NCBI GenBank assembly: GCA_002428935.1
Contig: DIYG01000052.1
Coordinates: 1 to 46,407, forward strand
DNA from: Halieaceae bacterium UBA6060
Lineage (GTDB): Bacteria > Pseudomonadota > Gammaproteobacteria > Pseudomonadales > Halieaceae
DNA length: 46,407 nt
Direction: 5' to 3'
The position numbers and the translations under genes are program-made. Below are positions 17,695-25,840 of the stretch, one piece after another (the stretch's first letter is position 1; each line of letters begins with the position of its first letter). The notes beneath the pieces were generated by a model that made no database searches, had not been told where the DNA came from, and was given only the letters and a program-made list of their open reading frames with translations.

Positions 17695-19227
17695 ATGGCT
17701 GATGTTAGAGACTGGATCTTTAGCCACGCAAGACGACAACCTGATGCCATTGCCCAGGTTGATCATGCAAGCGGGCGAGTATTTACCTACTCGCAGATGC
17801 AAGACCGTGTCAGTCACCTGGCGGGGTATTTGCGTCACGAGCTTCGCGTTGGTGAAGGCGATGTAGTGGCGGTGCTTGGAGACAACACCAGCGATATGTT
17901 TGACATCGACTTTGCCTGCGCGCGAATTGGTGCGGTGTTTTTCCCCATGAACACGCGTCTGGCACCACCGGAACTCGCGTATCAAATAGATGATGCCAAA
18001 CCGCGGCTCATCTTCTATGGCTCCGGTTATGAGGATGTCCTTGGGGCTGCAGTTTCTCAATCGGCTGCGGAGCCGGTGAAGATAGCGTTTGGTGGTGCCA
18101 ACAGCGATCTTCATCTTGAAGAGATCATTTCCCACGTCGAAAACCCTGTGCTGACTGCACGGCCTACGGCCTCCGCGGGCTGGAACTTGATGTACTCATC
18201 GGGGACTACCGGTAGACCAAAAGGGGTCTTACACACCCATGGCGGAGTAACCCAGCAGGCGATCGCCAACTGCGTTCCCCTGGGGCTCTCACCCCGTTCC
18301 TGCGGTCTCGGCATACTGCCAATCTTTCATATCAGCGGTCTCAATGTCTTCGCCCACGCGATGTTCTACGCGGGCGCTACACAAGTGACGATGGAGCGCT
18401 TCGATCCAACAGAGGTTCTCAAGGTGCTTGCTGATCCCCAGCTAGGCATTACGCATTTTGCTGGCGTTCCTACGATGTTCGAGATGATGGCTGCCGCGCC
18501 GGAATTCACCGACTTCGAGCCCGCAGCTGTTGAGGGAGTTTTCGTTGGTGGTTCCCCCTCCACCGAGACCTTATTAGAAACCTATGCGGCGAAGTCGATG
18601 CCGTTGATTCAAGGGTATGGGCTTACGGAGACCGGCCCCACCCTGACGGTTCTGGACGCGGCGGATGCAACTCGCAAGCTCGGTTCTGCTGGGAAGCCGA
18701 TACTCCACGTTGATATACGCGTGGTTCGAAGCGACGGCACAGACACGGAGCCCGATGAAATCGGCGAGATCATCGCGAAAGGGCCTTCGGTGATCAAGGA
18801 ATACTTCAATCGTCCTGACGCCCAGAATGACAACTTTTTTGACGACTGGTTGCGCACGGGCGACATGGGTCGTTTCGATGCTGATGGTTTTTTGTACATA
18901 GCAGACCGAAAGAAAGACATGTTCATATCTGGCGGCGAGAACGTGTATCCCGCTGAAGTCGAGAGTTGTATCGCCCGCCACCCCTCCGTGGCGCAGGTTT
19001 CTGTAATTGGCGTAGCGGACGAAAAATGGGGTGAGGTAGGTGCGGCGTTCGTCGTTCCCAAAAGCTCTGCGAATATCACGGCGGAGGACGTACAGCACTT
19101 CTGCGATGGGAAGCTGGCTCGATACAAGATTCCCAAGCAGGTGTTCTTGCGCGAAGAGCTGCCCCTGGGTGCTTCGGGGAAGGTGCTAAAAACAGAGTTG
19201 CGAAAAATCGCGAGGCAAGCTTGCTAG
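17695..19227 (+). CDS. Acyl-CoA synthetase (AMP-forming, class I adenylate-forming)
   Basis: A 510-residue ligase that activates a carboxylic acid to its CoA thioester with ATP. Motifs in order: P-loop-like YSSGTTGRPKG at about residue 167, GYGLTETGP at about 307, DWLRTGDMG, the hinge ADRKKDMFISGGENVYP, and the C-terminal catalytic-lysine motif GKVLKTELRK. A good ribosome site (AAAGGA) precedes ATG 17695. It forms a two-gene unit with the acyl-CoA dehydrogenase, giving an activation-then-dehydrogenation sequence for an unknown acid; fatty, branched or methylthio-propionate-like acids are all possible. Confidence 0.9.
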   Translation: MADVRDWIFSHARRQPDAIAQVDHASGRVFTYSQMQDRVSHLAGYLRHELRVGEGDVVAVLGDNTSDMFDIDFACARIGAVFFPMNTRLAPPELAYQIDDAKPRLIFYGSGYEDVLGAAVSQSAAEPVKIAFGGANSDLHLEEIISHVENPVLTARPTASAGWNLMYSSGTTGRPKGVLHTHGGVTQQAIANCVPLGLSPRSCGLGILPIFHISGLNVFAHAMFYAGATQVTMERFDPTEVLKVLADPQLGITHFAGVPTMFEMMAAAPEFTDFEPAAVEGVFVGGSPSTETLLETYAAKSMPLIQGYGLTETGPTLTVLDAADATRKLGSAGKPILHVDIRVVRSDGTDTEPDEIGEIIAKGPSVIKEYFNRPDAQNDNFFDDWLRTGDMGRFDADGFLYIADRKKDMFISGGENVYPAEVESCIARHPSVAQVSVIGVADEKWGEVGAAFVVPKSSANITAEDVQHFCDGKLARYKIPKQVFLREELPLGASGKVLKTELRKIARQAC

Positions 19228-19444
19228 GGGCAGGCTGGGACTCCTTTGCTTTTGGGTCGCAAATACAGCGTTTAAGAAAACGGTAACAGTAGCGATCATT
19301 CAGCACCGTGGTTTCTCTACGCCCAATCCTGCCGTTAGATGGCGGTTGTGTGAGTACAATGCAGTCGATCAACTAGTTTTCGGCACTCTGTGAAGGTCCA
19401 GATTTAGTGGCTAGCGACATTAGCAAGAGCCATTCGCAAGCTTG

Positions 19445-20575
19445 TTACGGCACTAAAAAGCCGCGTTCCATCAGGTCTTTCTTTAAATGAAGGAGCTCCA
19501 GGGCAAACTTTTCCCGCTCCTCGTAGGGTGGGGTATGGGCAGACTGTTCAAACCAAACCAACTTTTTGTACGGCGCTTCCAGCTGGCTTAGGTACTCCTC
19601 GGCAATTACCGAGGGTGTTTGCCAGTCATGGCGACCGAGAAACAGGGCGATGGGAATGGTTAAGCGATTGCCATAGTGGCGCAGGTCATAGCCATCAATA
19701 TCCTCTGCGAGAACTCGGTTCGAATAGCTGCTTGCCGACCCCAGCCATAGGTCTTTCAGTTCCTTCGTTGTGTAGTCTGGCGACGTGAAACTTGCACTGA
19801 ACATCAAGCGATAGAACTCGTCATCGTTATAGGCATGAAGCGCGAAGCCAAACTCACGTTGCCAGCGGCGCAGGGTGGTACGCCGGCCGGTTGTGCCCTC
19901 AAGAGGGTGAGGGTAGGGGGCGATGGCCTCGAGTTCAGCGATGGCGTTTTCATTGTTCGTTTCTCGGGCTATCTTAATAGCGCGCGCATAGCCCACACGC
20001 TCGTTGTCCGCCACGCTAACTACCATGCCCGTGCCGATGAAGGCGGCTATCTGATCCGTTGTTCGTGCAACGAGGCTCATGCCGACCATAGTTCCCCAGG
20101 AATGCCCCAGGACAACGAGCTTCTCTTTGTCCAGTTCCTCGCACAGCAGCGAAATCAATTCCGCTGCGTCCGAGGCTATGAGTTCGAGAGAAAGTGCTGG
20201 TTGGCTTCCCGTTCGGTCGCTCGCGCTGTAGGTCTTTCCCGCACCCCGTTGATCCCACTGGACGACGGTAAAGTGCTCTTCCCAAGGGGTTTGAAACTCA
20301 TGGGCCAGAGGGATCATCGGCGTGCCCGGACCACCGTGGAGGTAAAGGAGCACGGGGTTATTACGGTTCGTACCCCGAATAGATACCCACTGCTTTACAC
20401 CACCAAGTTCCACGGCGAAAAGGCGTTCTATGGCCTCGGGATTGTCATGCTGTCGGCTTGCGGAGACTTGCTGCTGCAGGATTAGCCTGGTGCCGAGCGC
20501 AACCAGGCAGAGAAGTAGGATTGCTCCGACCAGAAAAAGAACGCTGCGGATGGCTACTCGCGTTAGTTTTGCCAT
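19445..20575 (-). CDS. Membrane-anchored alpha/beta hydrolase (prolyl iminopeptidase-like)
   Basis: A 376-residue protein. An N-terminal transmembrane or signal-anchor helix (VLFLVGAILLLCLVALGTRLIL, residues about 12-33) is followed by an alpha/beta hydrolase fold. Seen are the oxyanion motif LYLHGGPG, QWDQRGAGK, nucleophile Ser159 in GHSWGT, the acid in GRHDWQTP and the base in SAHTPP. HGGPG plus WDQRGAG is typical of the S33 / proline iminopeptidase group, but many members have other ester or amide substrates. ATG 20575 is preceded by an AGAGG-like ribosome site. It is a monocistronic gene by layout. The substrate is unknown. Confidence 0.85.
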   Translation of the reverse strand: MAKLTRVAIRSVLFLVGAILLLCLVALGTRLILQQQVSASRQHDNPEAIERLFAVELGGVKQWVSIRGTNRNNPVLLYLHGGPGTPMIPLAHEFQTPWEEHFTVVQWDQRGAGKTYSASDRTGSQPALSLELIASDAAELISLLCEELDKEKLVVLGHSWGTMVGMSLVARTTDQIAAFIGTGMVVSVADNERVGYARAIKIARETNNENAIAELEAIAPYPHPLEGTTGRRTTLRRWQREFGFALHAYNDDEFYRLMFSASFTSPDYTTKELKDLWLGSASSYSNRVLAEDIDGYDLRHYGNRLTIPIALFLGRHDWQTPSVIAEEYLSQLEAPYKKLVWFEQSAHTPPYEEREKFALELLHLKKDLMERGFLVP

Positions 20576-20772
20576 GCCTCTTTACAGGTAGATTGGAGAG
20601 GTAAAAAACTAACATAGTGTCAAAAAATAGGAAAGGCAAGCGCTCTTGATCTACGCGCATGGGGCCGGGCGAGGGGAGGGAAAGGGGAAGGTTATGGAAA
20701 AGGTGACGGGTAGAAAATAGGGATTCCTGGAAGCCTTGTGCTCCTCGACTCCTGTAACGGCCATAGACCCAC

Positions 20773-21120
20773 CTAGGGTGTTTTACATCCACCAAATTCT
20801 TCGAAGTACCTGACTACCGGAAGCATCGCGTTTTCAGATCCGTAGGCTCGTCGATGGCGATGTAGGTAGTCGACGATGTCGGCAATTTGGAACAGCTCTT
20901 CGGGAGATTTGCAGTAAATCTTTGCCAGGTAAGGTGTTTTTTCGTCGAGGGTGGCCAGCAGATCCATGGCTCCGCCCAGGTAAGCCCTAAGCACGGGATG
21001 GTCCACACAAGTTTTGGGGCCAGCTTCGCAGGCGCGAAGGAATTCGTCGGTAGTGAGTGCCGTGACGTTTATAGGGCAAACTAACGTGAGACAGGCCAGA
21101 GCAGAGAGAAATGTACGCAT
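20773..21120 (-). CDS. Small exported protein, Rap1a/Tai immunity-like
   Basis: A 115-residue protein from ATG 21120 (a longer frame reaches 21180). A signal peptide (MRTFLSALACLTLVCPINVTA) precedes a short mature domain. Cysteines at LRACE, KTCVDH, IYCKSP and the final GGC, together with AYLGGAMDLLA and a final helical YFEEFGGC, match the general pattern of Rap1a/Tai-type periplasmic immunity proteins (paired cysteines, Y-x-G-x-x-D motif, a middle Cys followed by a helix). No type VI toxin or secretion gene is adjacent, so it may be an orphan or have another role. The assignment rests on pattern memory only. Confidence 0.5.
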   Translation of the reverse strand: MRTFLSALACLTLVCPINVTALTTDEFLRACEAGPKTCVDHPVLRAYLGGAMDLLATLDEKTPYLAKIYCKSPEELFQIADIVDYLHRHRRAYGSENAMLPVVRYFEEFGGCKTP

Positions 21121-21182
21121 GGCAAGTATTTCCAGGTTGACATAATTAAAATAAAACAATAATTTATTGCTGCAATACATTC

Positions 21183-21722
21183 ATGTCAAGGAGAGTCTTT
21201 GTGGTGCGTCTTTTCTCGTTGTTGTTAGCCTGGGGCAGCGTTGGGGCACTGGTGTTGGTGGCGCTTGGTGCCCTGTACTTCCTCTTCGATATTCGCAGTT
21301 TTGCCAAATCGGCAGAGGCGAATTTGGGTATGGGTATCCAGTGGTCAACGGTTACTGCCGGCCAGTGGTACGGGGCCTGGGTAGTCACGGTGCTTTACCT
21401 GGGGGTGGGGCTCTGGGGCCTGTTCTATCTCCACCGGGCCTTTCGCAATTTCGCTCAAGGCGAGTTTTTCAGTCTCTCAAACAGTCGTGACTTGCGTTGG
21501 TTTTCGATTTTGCTGTTTGTCCAAGCAGCCGCAAAGCCTGTTCACACGGCCCTGTGCAGCGTGGTGTTATCTCTCAATCATGGACCCGGGCAGAAGGTCT
21601 TGGCGATCTCCTTTGGCAGCCATGAACTGCAGATTATTGCCCTCGCCATGATTCTTTGGGTGATCAGTGATTTGCTAGTTAAAGGTCGCGAGTTGGAGCA
21701 CGAAAACAGGCTGTTTGTTTAG
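21183..21722 (+). CDS. DUF2975-type integral membrane protein
   Basis: A 179-residue protein with four predicted transmembrane segments (roughly 8-33, 60-82, 105-130, 147-166). It is followed directly by a small XRE/Cro-type regulator, the classic DUF2975-plus-HTH pairing. The function of DUF2975 proteins is not established; some pairs may be membrane-linked regulatory modules. ATG 21183 has no visible ribosome site, whereas GTG 21201 is preceded by AAGGAGA at good spacing, so the protein may really begin at residue 7 (V-V-R-L-F). It is divergent from the Rap1a-like gene. Confidence 0.75.
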   Translation: MSRRVFVVRLFSLLLAWGSVGALVLVALGALYFLFDIRSFAKSAEANLGMGIQWSTVTAGQWYGAWVVTVLYLGVGLWGLFYLHRAFRNFAQGEFFSLSNSRDLRWFSILLFVQAAAKPVHTALCSVVLSLNHGPGQKVLAISFGSHELQIIALAMILWVISDLLVKGRELEHENRLFV

Positions 21723-21732
21723 GCCTTCGGCT

Positions 21733-21939
21733 ATGGCAATTGTCATTACATTGGATGTCATGTTGGCCAAACGGAAGGTTCGGGGAAAGGAGCTTGCCGC
21801 AGCGGTCGGCGTAACGGAGCAGAACCTTTCTCTCCTACGTACCGGTAAGGTGAAGGGGGTGCGATTTTCGACCCTCAGTCGAATCTGTGAAGTGCTGGAG
21901 TGTCAGCCTGGGGATATTCTTGAGTACGTTGAGGAATAG
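21733..21939 (+). CDS. Small XRE/Cro-family regulator (YozG-like HTH)
   Basis: 68 residues from ATG 21733. The whole protein is one helix-turn-helix domain: MLAKRKVRGKELAAAVGVTEQNLSLL with recognition-helix residues following, then LSRICEVLECQPGDILEY, the family-typical end. It starts ten bases after the membrane-protein stop, so the two are co-transcribed. Its last 14 codons and stop lie inside a direct repeat that recurs at the right end of the window. This makes the 3' end of the gene the left boundary of the phenol module. Confidence 0.88.
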   Translation: MAIVITLDVMLAKRKVRGKELAAAVGVTEQNLSLLRTGKVKGVRFSTLSRICEVLECQPGDILEYVEE

Positions 21940-22033
21940 TCATCCCATTGAGGCGATCACGCTTCGATGAAGCTTGCGATGGTTTCCAGTGGCTTTTTGC
22001 AGGTGGCCGCTCTGGGAATCATCGCGTCATCCG
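21896..22033. repeat. Left copy of the direct repeat bracketing the phenol module
   Basis: These 138 bases, from TGGAG within the XRE gene's 3' end through ...TCATCCG, recur without a mismatch at 46270-46407, an offset of 24374. A looser match (TCGAATCTGTGAA, then a small indel) extends it left to about 21879. Because the right copy is cut by the window end, the true length may be greater. Confidence 0.95.
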
Positions 22034-22181
22034 TTGCGTGGCCAACGACTAAATAGAGTTTAGGGGCGTTCAGGGCTTCTGGGTATCGTTGCCCCGTGCT
22101 TGCTGATCTTTGAGCCGCTCGCCCTCGGCCTTGCCTCGCGAAAACTTCAGTTCCGTCCCTGGTGTGATGACTGCAGCCCAA
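21957..22181 (-). pseudogene. Possible 3' fragment of a minus-strand gene
   Basis: The frame ends ...KLYLVVGHATDDAMIPRAA followed by a short acidic/hydrophobic tail. The first 40 residues are low-complexity and gene-unlike. Its last 25 codons are in the direct repeat and recur at the right edge of the window, where the same frame stays open to the edge. A reasonable reading is that the left copy is a truncated tail of a gene whose intact copy lies beyond the right edge. I do not recognise the family. Confidence 0.25.
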
Positions 22182-22393
22182 GAAGCGGTGAACACTGCAG
22201 CGAGCATGGGAGGGAAATCGCGAATTGCGATTCGTTTGTAACTAGCTTACCTTCAAATAACGCTGAAAATTAACCGGTGCGACACTGCAATTGAGCAGTG
22301 CAGACTACGCGGTATGTCATCGTCGGTCGCGTTTGTCGTTTACTTTGCGTGGTACTCGGTGATGCGAATGAAGGGAAGTAATAAATAGATCAA
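22034..22393. other. Upstream region of the phenol regulator gene
   Basis: About 360 bases with no convincing gene. Two short perfect inverted repeats are present: AATCGC / GCGATT around GAATT (22216-22232) and CACTGC / GCAGTG around AATTGA (22283-22300). They may be operator or promoter elements for the regulator gene. A weak purine-rich stretch (GAAGGGAAG, near 22371) is the only ribosome-site candidate and lies rather far from ATG 22394. Confidence 0.35.
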
Positions 22394-24043
22394 ATGGAAA
22401 ATCTCGATCTGAAGCTCCCGTCCATGGAGGACATCCAAAACCTTCTGCGCCTCGATTCCAAGGAGGGGCGCATCTGGATGGGCGAAGAGCGCATGATTCT
22501 TTTGCGTTCTAGCGAGATGCGAGCGCTGCGCAAGGAGCTCATAGAGACCCTGGGCATGGATCGGGCGAAGGGTCTTCTGATTCGCATGGGATATGTTGCG
22601 GGATTACAGGATGCCCATACAGCGGCTCGACTGCGTCCCGATGCTTCTCCCTTTGATGCATTCTCCGTCGGGCCCCAGGCACACATGATCACAGGGCAGA
22701 CGAAAGTCAGGCCCATAAAAATGTCTCTGGACGCCGATAGCGGTGACTTCCACGGTATCTTTGAATGGGAAAACAGTTTTGAGGTGGAGGTTTTCCTGTC
22801 CGAGTACGGGGTGAGTTTCGAGCCCGTATGCTGGTCCCAGATCGGCTATGCCAGCGGCTTCACCTCGGGGTTCATGGGGCGACGCATCCTGTTTCGGGAG
22901 CAGAGCTGCGCCGGCTGCGGCGAGTCTCACTGCCTCATTGAGGGCCGCCCCATAGAGCAGTGGAACGATGCCGAGGATTTGCTTCGGTACTACGAGCCGG
23001 ACAACATCGCTGATCGTCTGTTTGAATTGCAGTCCCAGGTCACCTGTCTGCGGGAAACACTCAGTGAAGAAGAGAGCTTTGGCGATCTTGTAGGTTGCTC
23101 GCCGAAATTTCTTCGGGTCCGAGAACTGCTGGCCAAGGCGGCGGAGAGCCGAGTGACAGTGCTTCTGCTGGGTGAGACCGGCGTGGGCAAGGATATGTTT
23201 GCGAAAGCCTTACACAAGGGGAGCCCGCGCGCCTCTGAGCCCTTCGTCGCTGTGAACTGTGCCGCTATCTCCCGCGATCTCATGGAGGCGGAGCTCTTCG
23301 GCGTGGAGAAGGGGGCGTTCACGGGAGCGGACCAGTCTCGTCCGGGGCGCTTCGAACGAGCCCATGGGGGCACTTTGTTTCTGGATGAGGTCGGCGAGCT
23401 TTCTCCCCAGGCCCAGGCCGCACTTCTGCGTGTTCTCCAGGAAGGGGAACTTGAGCGGGTCGGTGATACACAGACACGCAGCGTTGATGTAAGGCTCGTG
23501 GCTGCGACAAATGAAGACCTCAGTCTGGCCGTCGCCGAAGGGCGCTTTCGTGCTGACCTTCTCTATCGCCTGAACGTGTACAGCGTCACGGTCCCGCCGT
23601 TGCGAGAGCGTATCGATGATCTGGCAGAACTGGTACCCCACCTCATCGACAAATACGGAGCCCTCCACGGCAAGACCGTGCGCGGGACCAGCAGCCGGGC
23701 CATGGAAATGCTGCGAAGCTATGAATGGCCCGGCAACATCCGCGAACTGAGCAACGTCATCGAGCGGGGCATTATCCTCGCCCGTCCCGGGGCAGATATC
23801 GAGGTACCCGATCTGTTTCCAAACCTCGGCGAAGGAGACGGGGAGGATGGTCTCGATGGGCCTGTGGATCAGGTACTCGAAAAGGGCATCGGTCTCCCAG
23901 AGTGGGAGGAGGCCATGATTGACCGGGCTCTGGCGTTGAGCGATGGCAATGTTAGCGCCGCGGCGAAGCGGCTGAAGATTTCCCGTGCGACGTTGGATTA
24001 CCGCCTCAAGAAACGCGAGCAAGAATCCCCGGACAATTCATGA
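22394..24043 (+). CDS. dmpR: Sigma-54-dependent phenol-responsive activator (DmpR/MopR type)
   Basis: 549 residues. The N-terminal XylR_N/V4R sensor domain (1-210) is followed by a linker, an AAA+ domain (Walker A GETGVGKD at 260-267, sigma-54 contact loop GAFTGA at 307-312, Walker B LFLDEVGE at about 328-335) and a Fis-type helix-turn-helix (about 515-537). Cys146, Glu169, Cys172 and Cys180 sit at a constant offset of nine from the zinc ligands known in MopR (155/178/181/189), and His97 and Trp125 from its phenol-binding His106 and Trp134. Phenol-type recognition is therefore well supported. It sits directly upstream of a -24/-12 promoter and paired palindromes driving the hydroxylase operon. 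Confidence 0.95.
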   Translation: MENLDLKLPSMEDIQNLLRLDSKEGRIWMGEERMILLRSSEMRALRKELIETLGMDRAKGLLIRMGYVAGLQDAHTAARLRPDASPFDAFSVGPQAHMITGQTKVRPIKMSLDADSGDFHGIFEWENSFEVEVFLSEYGVSFEPVCWSQIGYASGFTSGFMGRRILFREQSCAGCGESHCLIEGRPIEQWNDAEDLLRYYEPDNIADRLFELQSQVTCLRETLSEEESFGDLVGCSPKFLRVRELLAKAAESRVTVLLLGETGVGKDMFAKALHKGSPRASEPFVAVNCAAISRDLMEAELFGVEKGAFTGADQSRPGRFERAHGGTLFLDEVGELSPQAQAALLRVLQEGELERVGDTQTRSVDVRLVAATNEDLSLAVAEGRFRADLLYRLNVYSVTVPPLRERIDDLAELVPHLIDKYGALHGKTVRGTSSRAMEMLRSYEWPGNIRELSNVIERGIILARPGADIEVPDLFPNLGEGDGEDGLDGPVDQVLEKGIGLPEWEEAMIDRALALSDGNVSAAAKRLKISRATLDYRLKKREQESPDNS

Positions 24044-24053
24044 TTTGGTGAAT
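24036..24053. promoter_or_regulatory. Upstream activator site 1 (palindrome)
   Basis: ATTCATGATTTGGTGAAT is an 18-bp imperfect palindrome overlapping the stop codon of the activator gene. It shares outer arms ATTCA / TGAAT with the second palindrome 41 bp downstream. Placement 100-150 bp ahead of a sigma-54 promoter is right for DmpR-type binding. Confidence 0.6.
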
Positions 24054-24076
24054 CTCGCTGTTTTTTGGCGATCAGT

Positions 24077-24094
24077 ATTCACCATATGATGAAT
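24077..24094. promoter_or_regulatory. Upstream activator site 2 (palindrome)
   Basis: ATTCACCATATGATGAAT is an 18-bp palindrome with one mismatched pair. Its centre is 41 bp (about four turns) from that of site 1 and about 85 bp before the -24 element. The two sites read as a paired enhancer on one helical face. Confidence 0.65.
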
Positions 24095-24168
24095 GCTCTC
24101 TCGCTGACGCGGCATTAGCGGCCAGCAAAAAAAATATAAGTCACTAAATCCTCGATATTTTTTCTATC

Positions 24169-24184
24169 TGGCAAGCTCCTTGCT
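24169..24184 (+). promoter_or_regulatory. Sigma-54 (-24/-12) promoter of the phenol hydroxylase operon
   Basis: TGGCA (24169-24173), six bases, then TTGCT (24180-24184) match the sigma-54 consensus with standard spacing. Transcription should begin about 11-12 bases after the GC at 24182-24183, near 24194. That excludes the ATG at 24191 as the start of the first gene. Confidence 0.85.
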
Positions 24185-24229
24185 CCTGCTATGGCAACGA
24201 TAAGCCATAACAAAGCCAAGACGCTGCCC

Positions 24230-24508
24230 ATGCCTGCTTCCTCCGAAAAGCATCAGGGCTTCGATGAACTCATCCGCTACGTACGGGTGCGCGAAGTCCG
24301 AGACAACCGTTTCGTGGAATTTGATTTCGCCATCGGCGACCCCTCTCTCTATGTCGAATTGGTACTGCCTCAGGACGCGTTCACGCAGTTCTGTCATCAC
24401 AATCGCGTGGTGATGATGACCGATGAACAGGCTCGGCGTGTCGATGCGGATATGGAGAAATGGCGCTATGGCGAGGATGCACTCCGGGCAGCCGATGATA
24501 TCGAATAA
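24230..24508 (+). CDS. dmpK: Phenol hydroxylase assembly component P0 (DmpK)
   Basis: 92 residues from ATG 24230, the length known for DmpK. A longer frame begins at ATG 24191, but that codon lies upstream of the expected sigma-54 transcription start, so 24230 is chosen. The core IRYVRVREVRDNRFVEFDF plus GDPSLYVELVLP and DADMEKWRYGED is typical of the P0 family. P0 is not part of the catalytic turnover but assists assembly of the di-iron oxygenase with iron. First gene of the dmpKLMNOPQ operon. Confidence 0.88.
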   Translation: MPASSEKHQGFDELIRYVRVREVRDNRFVEFDFAIGDPSLYVELVLPQDAFTQFCHHNRVVMMTDEQARRVDADMEKWRYGEDALRAADDIE

Positions 24509-24538
24509 ACGCTCCTATCCCAGTAAAGAGGCCGGATC

Positions 24539-25540
24539 ATGACCATAGAGATAAAAACAGCGACGCTGAGCACCATTCGTAATACCTACGAGCACACGCG
24601 CCGTCGCTTTGGTGACAAGCCCGCAAGTCGCTATCAGGAAGCGAGCTACGATATTGCACCAGAGAACAACTTCCACTATCGCCCCCTGTGGGAGCCTGAG
24701 AAATTTCTCAACGACAAGACTCGTACCGCCATCGTCATGGAGGACTGGTATGTCTACAAGGACCCTCGCCAGTTTTACTACGGTACCTATGTCCAGGCTC
24801 GGGCCAAGCTCCAGGAAGTGGCTGAGGCTAACTACTCTTTCTTTGCCAAGCGAAAACTCGCCGACGGCTTGAGCGATGAGATAAAGGAACATGTCACGCG
24901 CTGCCTCCTGCCCCTGCGGCACATGGAACTCGCGGCGAATATGAACAATCTCTCGGGCTGCGCCTACGGTACCGCGACGGTACTCACGCAGGCGTTCCTC
25001 TACAACGGTATGGATCGTCTGGGTATCGCCCAGTACCTCTCACGCATCGGTCTCCTCCTCGACGGGAACAGCGGGGCCAGTCTGGCCACTGCCAAAGACT
25101 ATTGGATGACTGATCCGGTGTGGCAGGGCGTGCGCCGCTACGCGGAAAACAGCCTTGTGGTCCGGGACTGGTTCGAGCTTTTTGTGGCCCAAAACGTGGT
25201 CATGGACACCCTGGTCTATGACCTTTTCTATCGTCAGTACGACAAGAAGCTCTCCGCCGAAGGCGGTGCTGATATCGCGATGCTGACGGAGTTTATGCAG
25301 GAGTGGTATCGCGATAGCTGTCGCTGGGTCGACTCCGTGCTCAAGACCACGGCGGCAGAGTCTGATGCCAACCGCGAGCTTCTGGTGCAGTGGGTGGACG
25401 CCTATCGCGAGAAGGCCGCAGTGGATCTTGCCCCTGTCGCGGAGATCGCCGCAGGCGAAGACGCGATGGCAGAAGCCCTTGCTGCGCTGGATAAACGTTT
25501 GCAAAAGAGCGGTGTGATCAGTCGCGCCGCTGCCGCCTGA
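24539..25540 (+). CDS. dmpL: Phenol hydroxylase oxygenase beta subunit P1 (DmpL)
   Basis: 333 residues, helical, related to the di-iron alpha subunit but lacking its metal ligands, as expected of the beta subunit of soluble di-iron monooxygenases. Recognisable stretches are PLWEPEKFLNDKTRT, WYVYKDPRQFYYGTY and QAFLYNGMDRLGIAQYLSR. It forms the (alpha-beta-gamma)2 hydroxylase with DmpN and DmpO. AAAGAGG precedes ATG 24539. Confidence 0.94.
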   Translation: MTIEIKTATLSTIRNTYEHTRRRFGDKPASRYQEASYDIAPENNFHYRPLWEPEKFLNDKTRTAIVMEDWYVYKDPRQFYYGTYVQARAKLQEVAEANYSFFAKRKLADGLSDEIKEHVTRCLLPLRHMELAANMNNLSGCAYGTATVLTQAFLYNGMDRLGIAQYLSRIGLLLDGNSGASLATAKDYWMTDPVWQGVRRYAENSLVVRDWFELFVAQNVVMDTLVYDLFYRQYDKKLSAEGGADIAMLTEFMQEWYRDSCRWVDSVLKTTAAESDANRELLVQWVDAYREKAAVDLAPVAEIAAGEDAMAEALAALDKRLQKSGVISRAAAA

Positions 25541-25552
25541 GGAAGCCGCACC

Positions 25553-25822
25553 ATGTCGAAAGTCTATATCGCACTGCAGGACAACGAAGAGTCCCACTAC
25601 ATCGTGGAGGCCATCGAGGAGGACAACCCCGATGCGACGGTGATCTATCAGCCCGCCATGATTCGCATCGAAAACGAGGGTTTTCTCGCGGTGAAGCGTG
25701 AAACGGTGGAAGAAAAGATGGGCAGGGACTGGGAGGTACAAGCCCTGCACGTAAACCTTATCACCCTGGGGGGGAATGTCGACGAAACGGATGACGCATT
25801 GACCCTTACCTGGAACCAATAA
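25553..25822 (+). CDS. dmpM: Phenol hydroxylase effector protein P2 (DmpM)
   Basis: 89 residues, the normal size of the small cofactor-less effector/coupling protein. It binds the hydroxylase and gates oxygen activation at the di-iron site. Features are VYIALQDNEESHYIVEAIE at the N terminus, VKRETVEEKMGRDWEVQALHV and NLITLGGNVDE. Strong ribosome site GAGGAAG; 12 bases after dmpL. Confidence 0.93.
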   Translation: MSKVYIALQDNEESHYIVEAIEEDNPDATVIYQPAMIRIENEGFLAVKRETVEEKMGRDWEVQALHVNLITLGGNVDETDDALTLTWNQ

Positions 25823-25840
25823 AGAGACGGAGTGCTGAAA

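Noticed and set aside
23210..24022. A 270-codon frame antisense to the dmpR gene
   Set aside because: It lies wholly inside a clear sigma-54 activator and encodes nothing recognisable.
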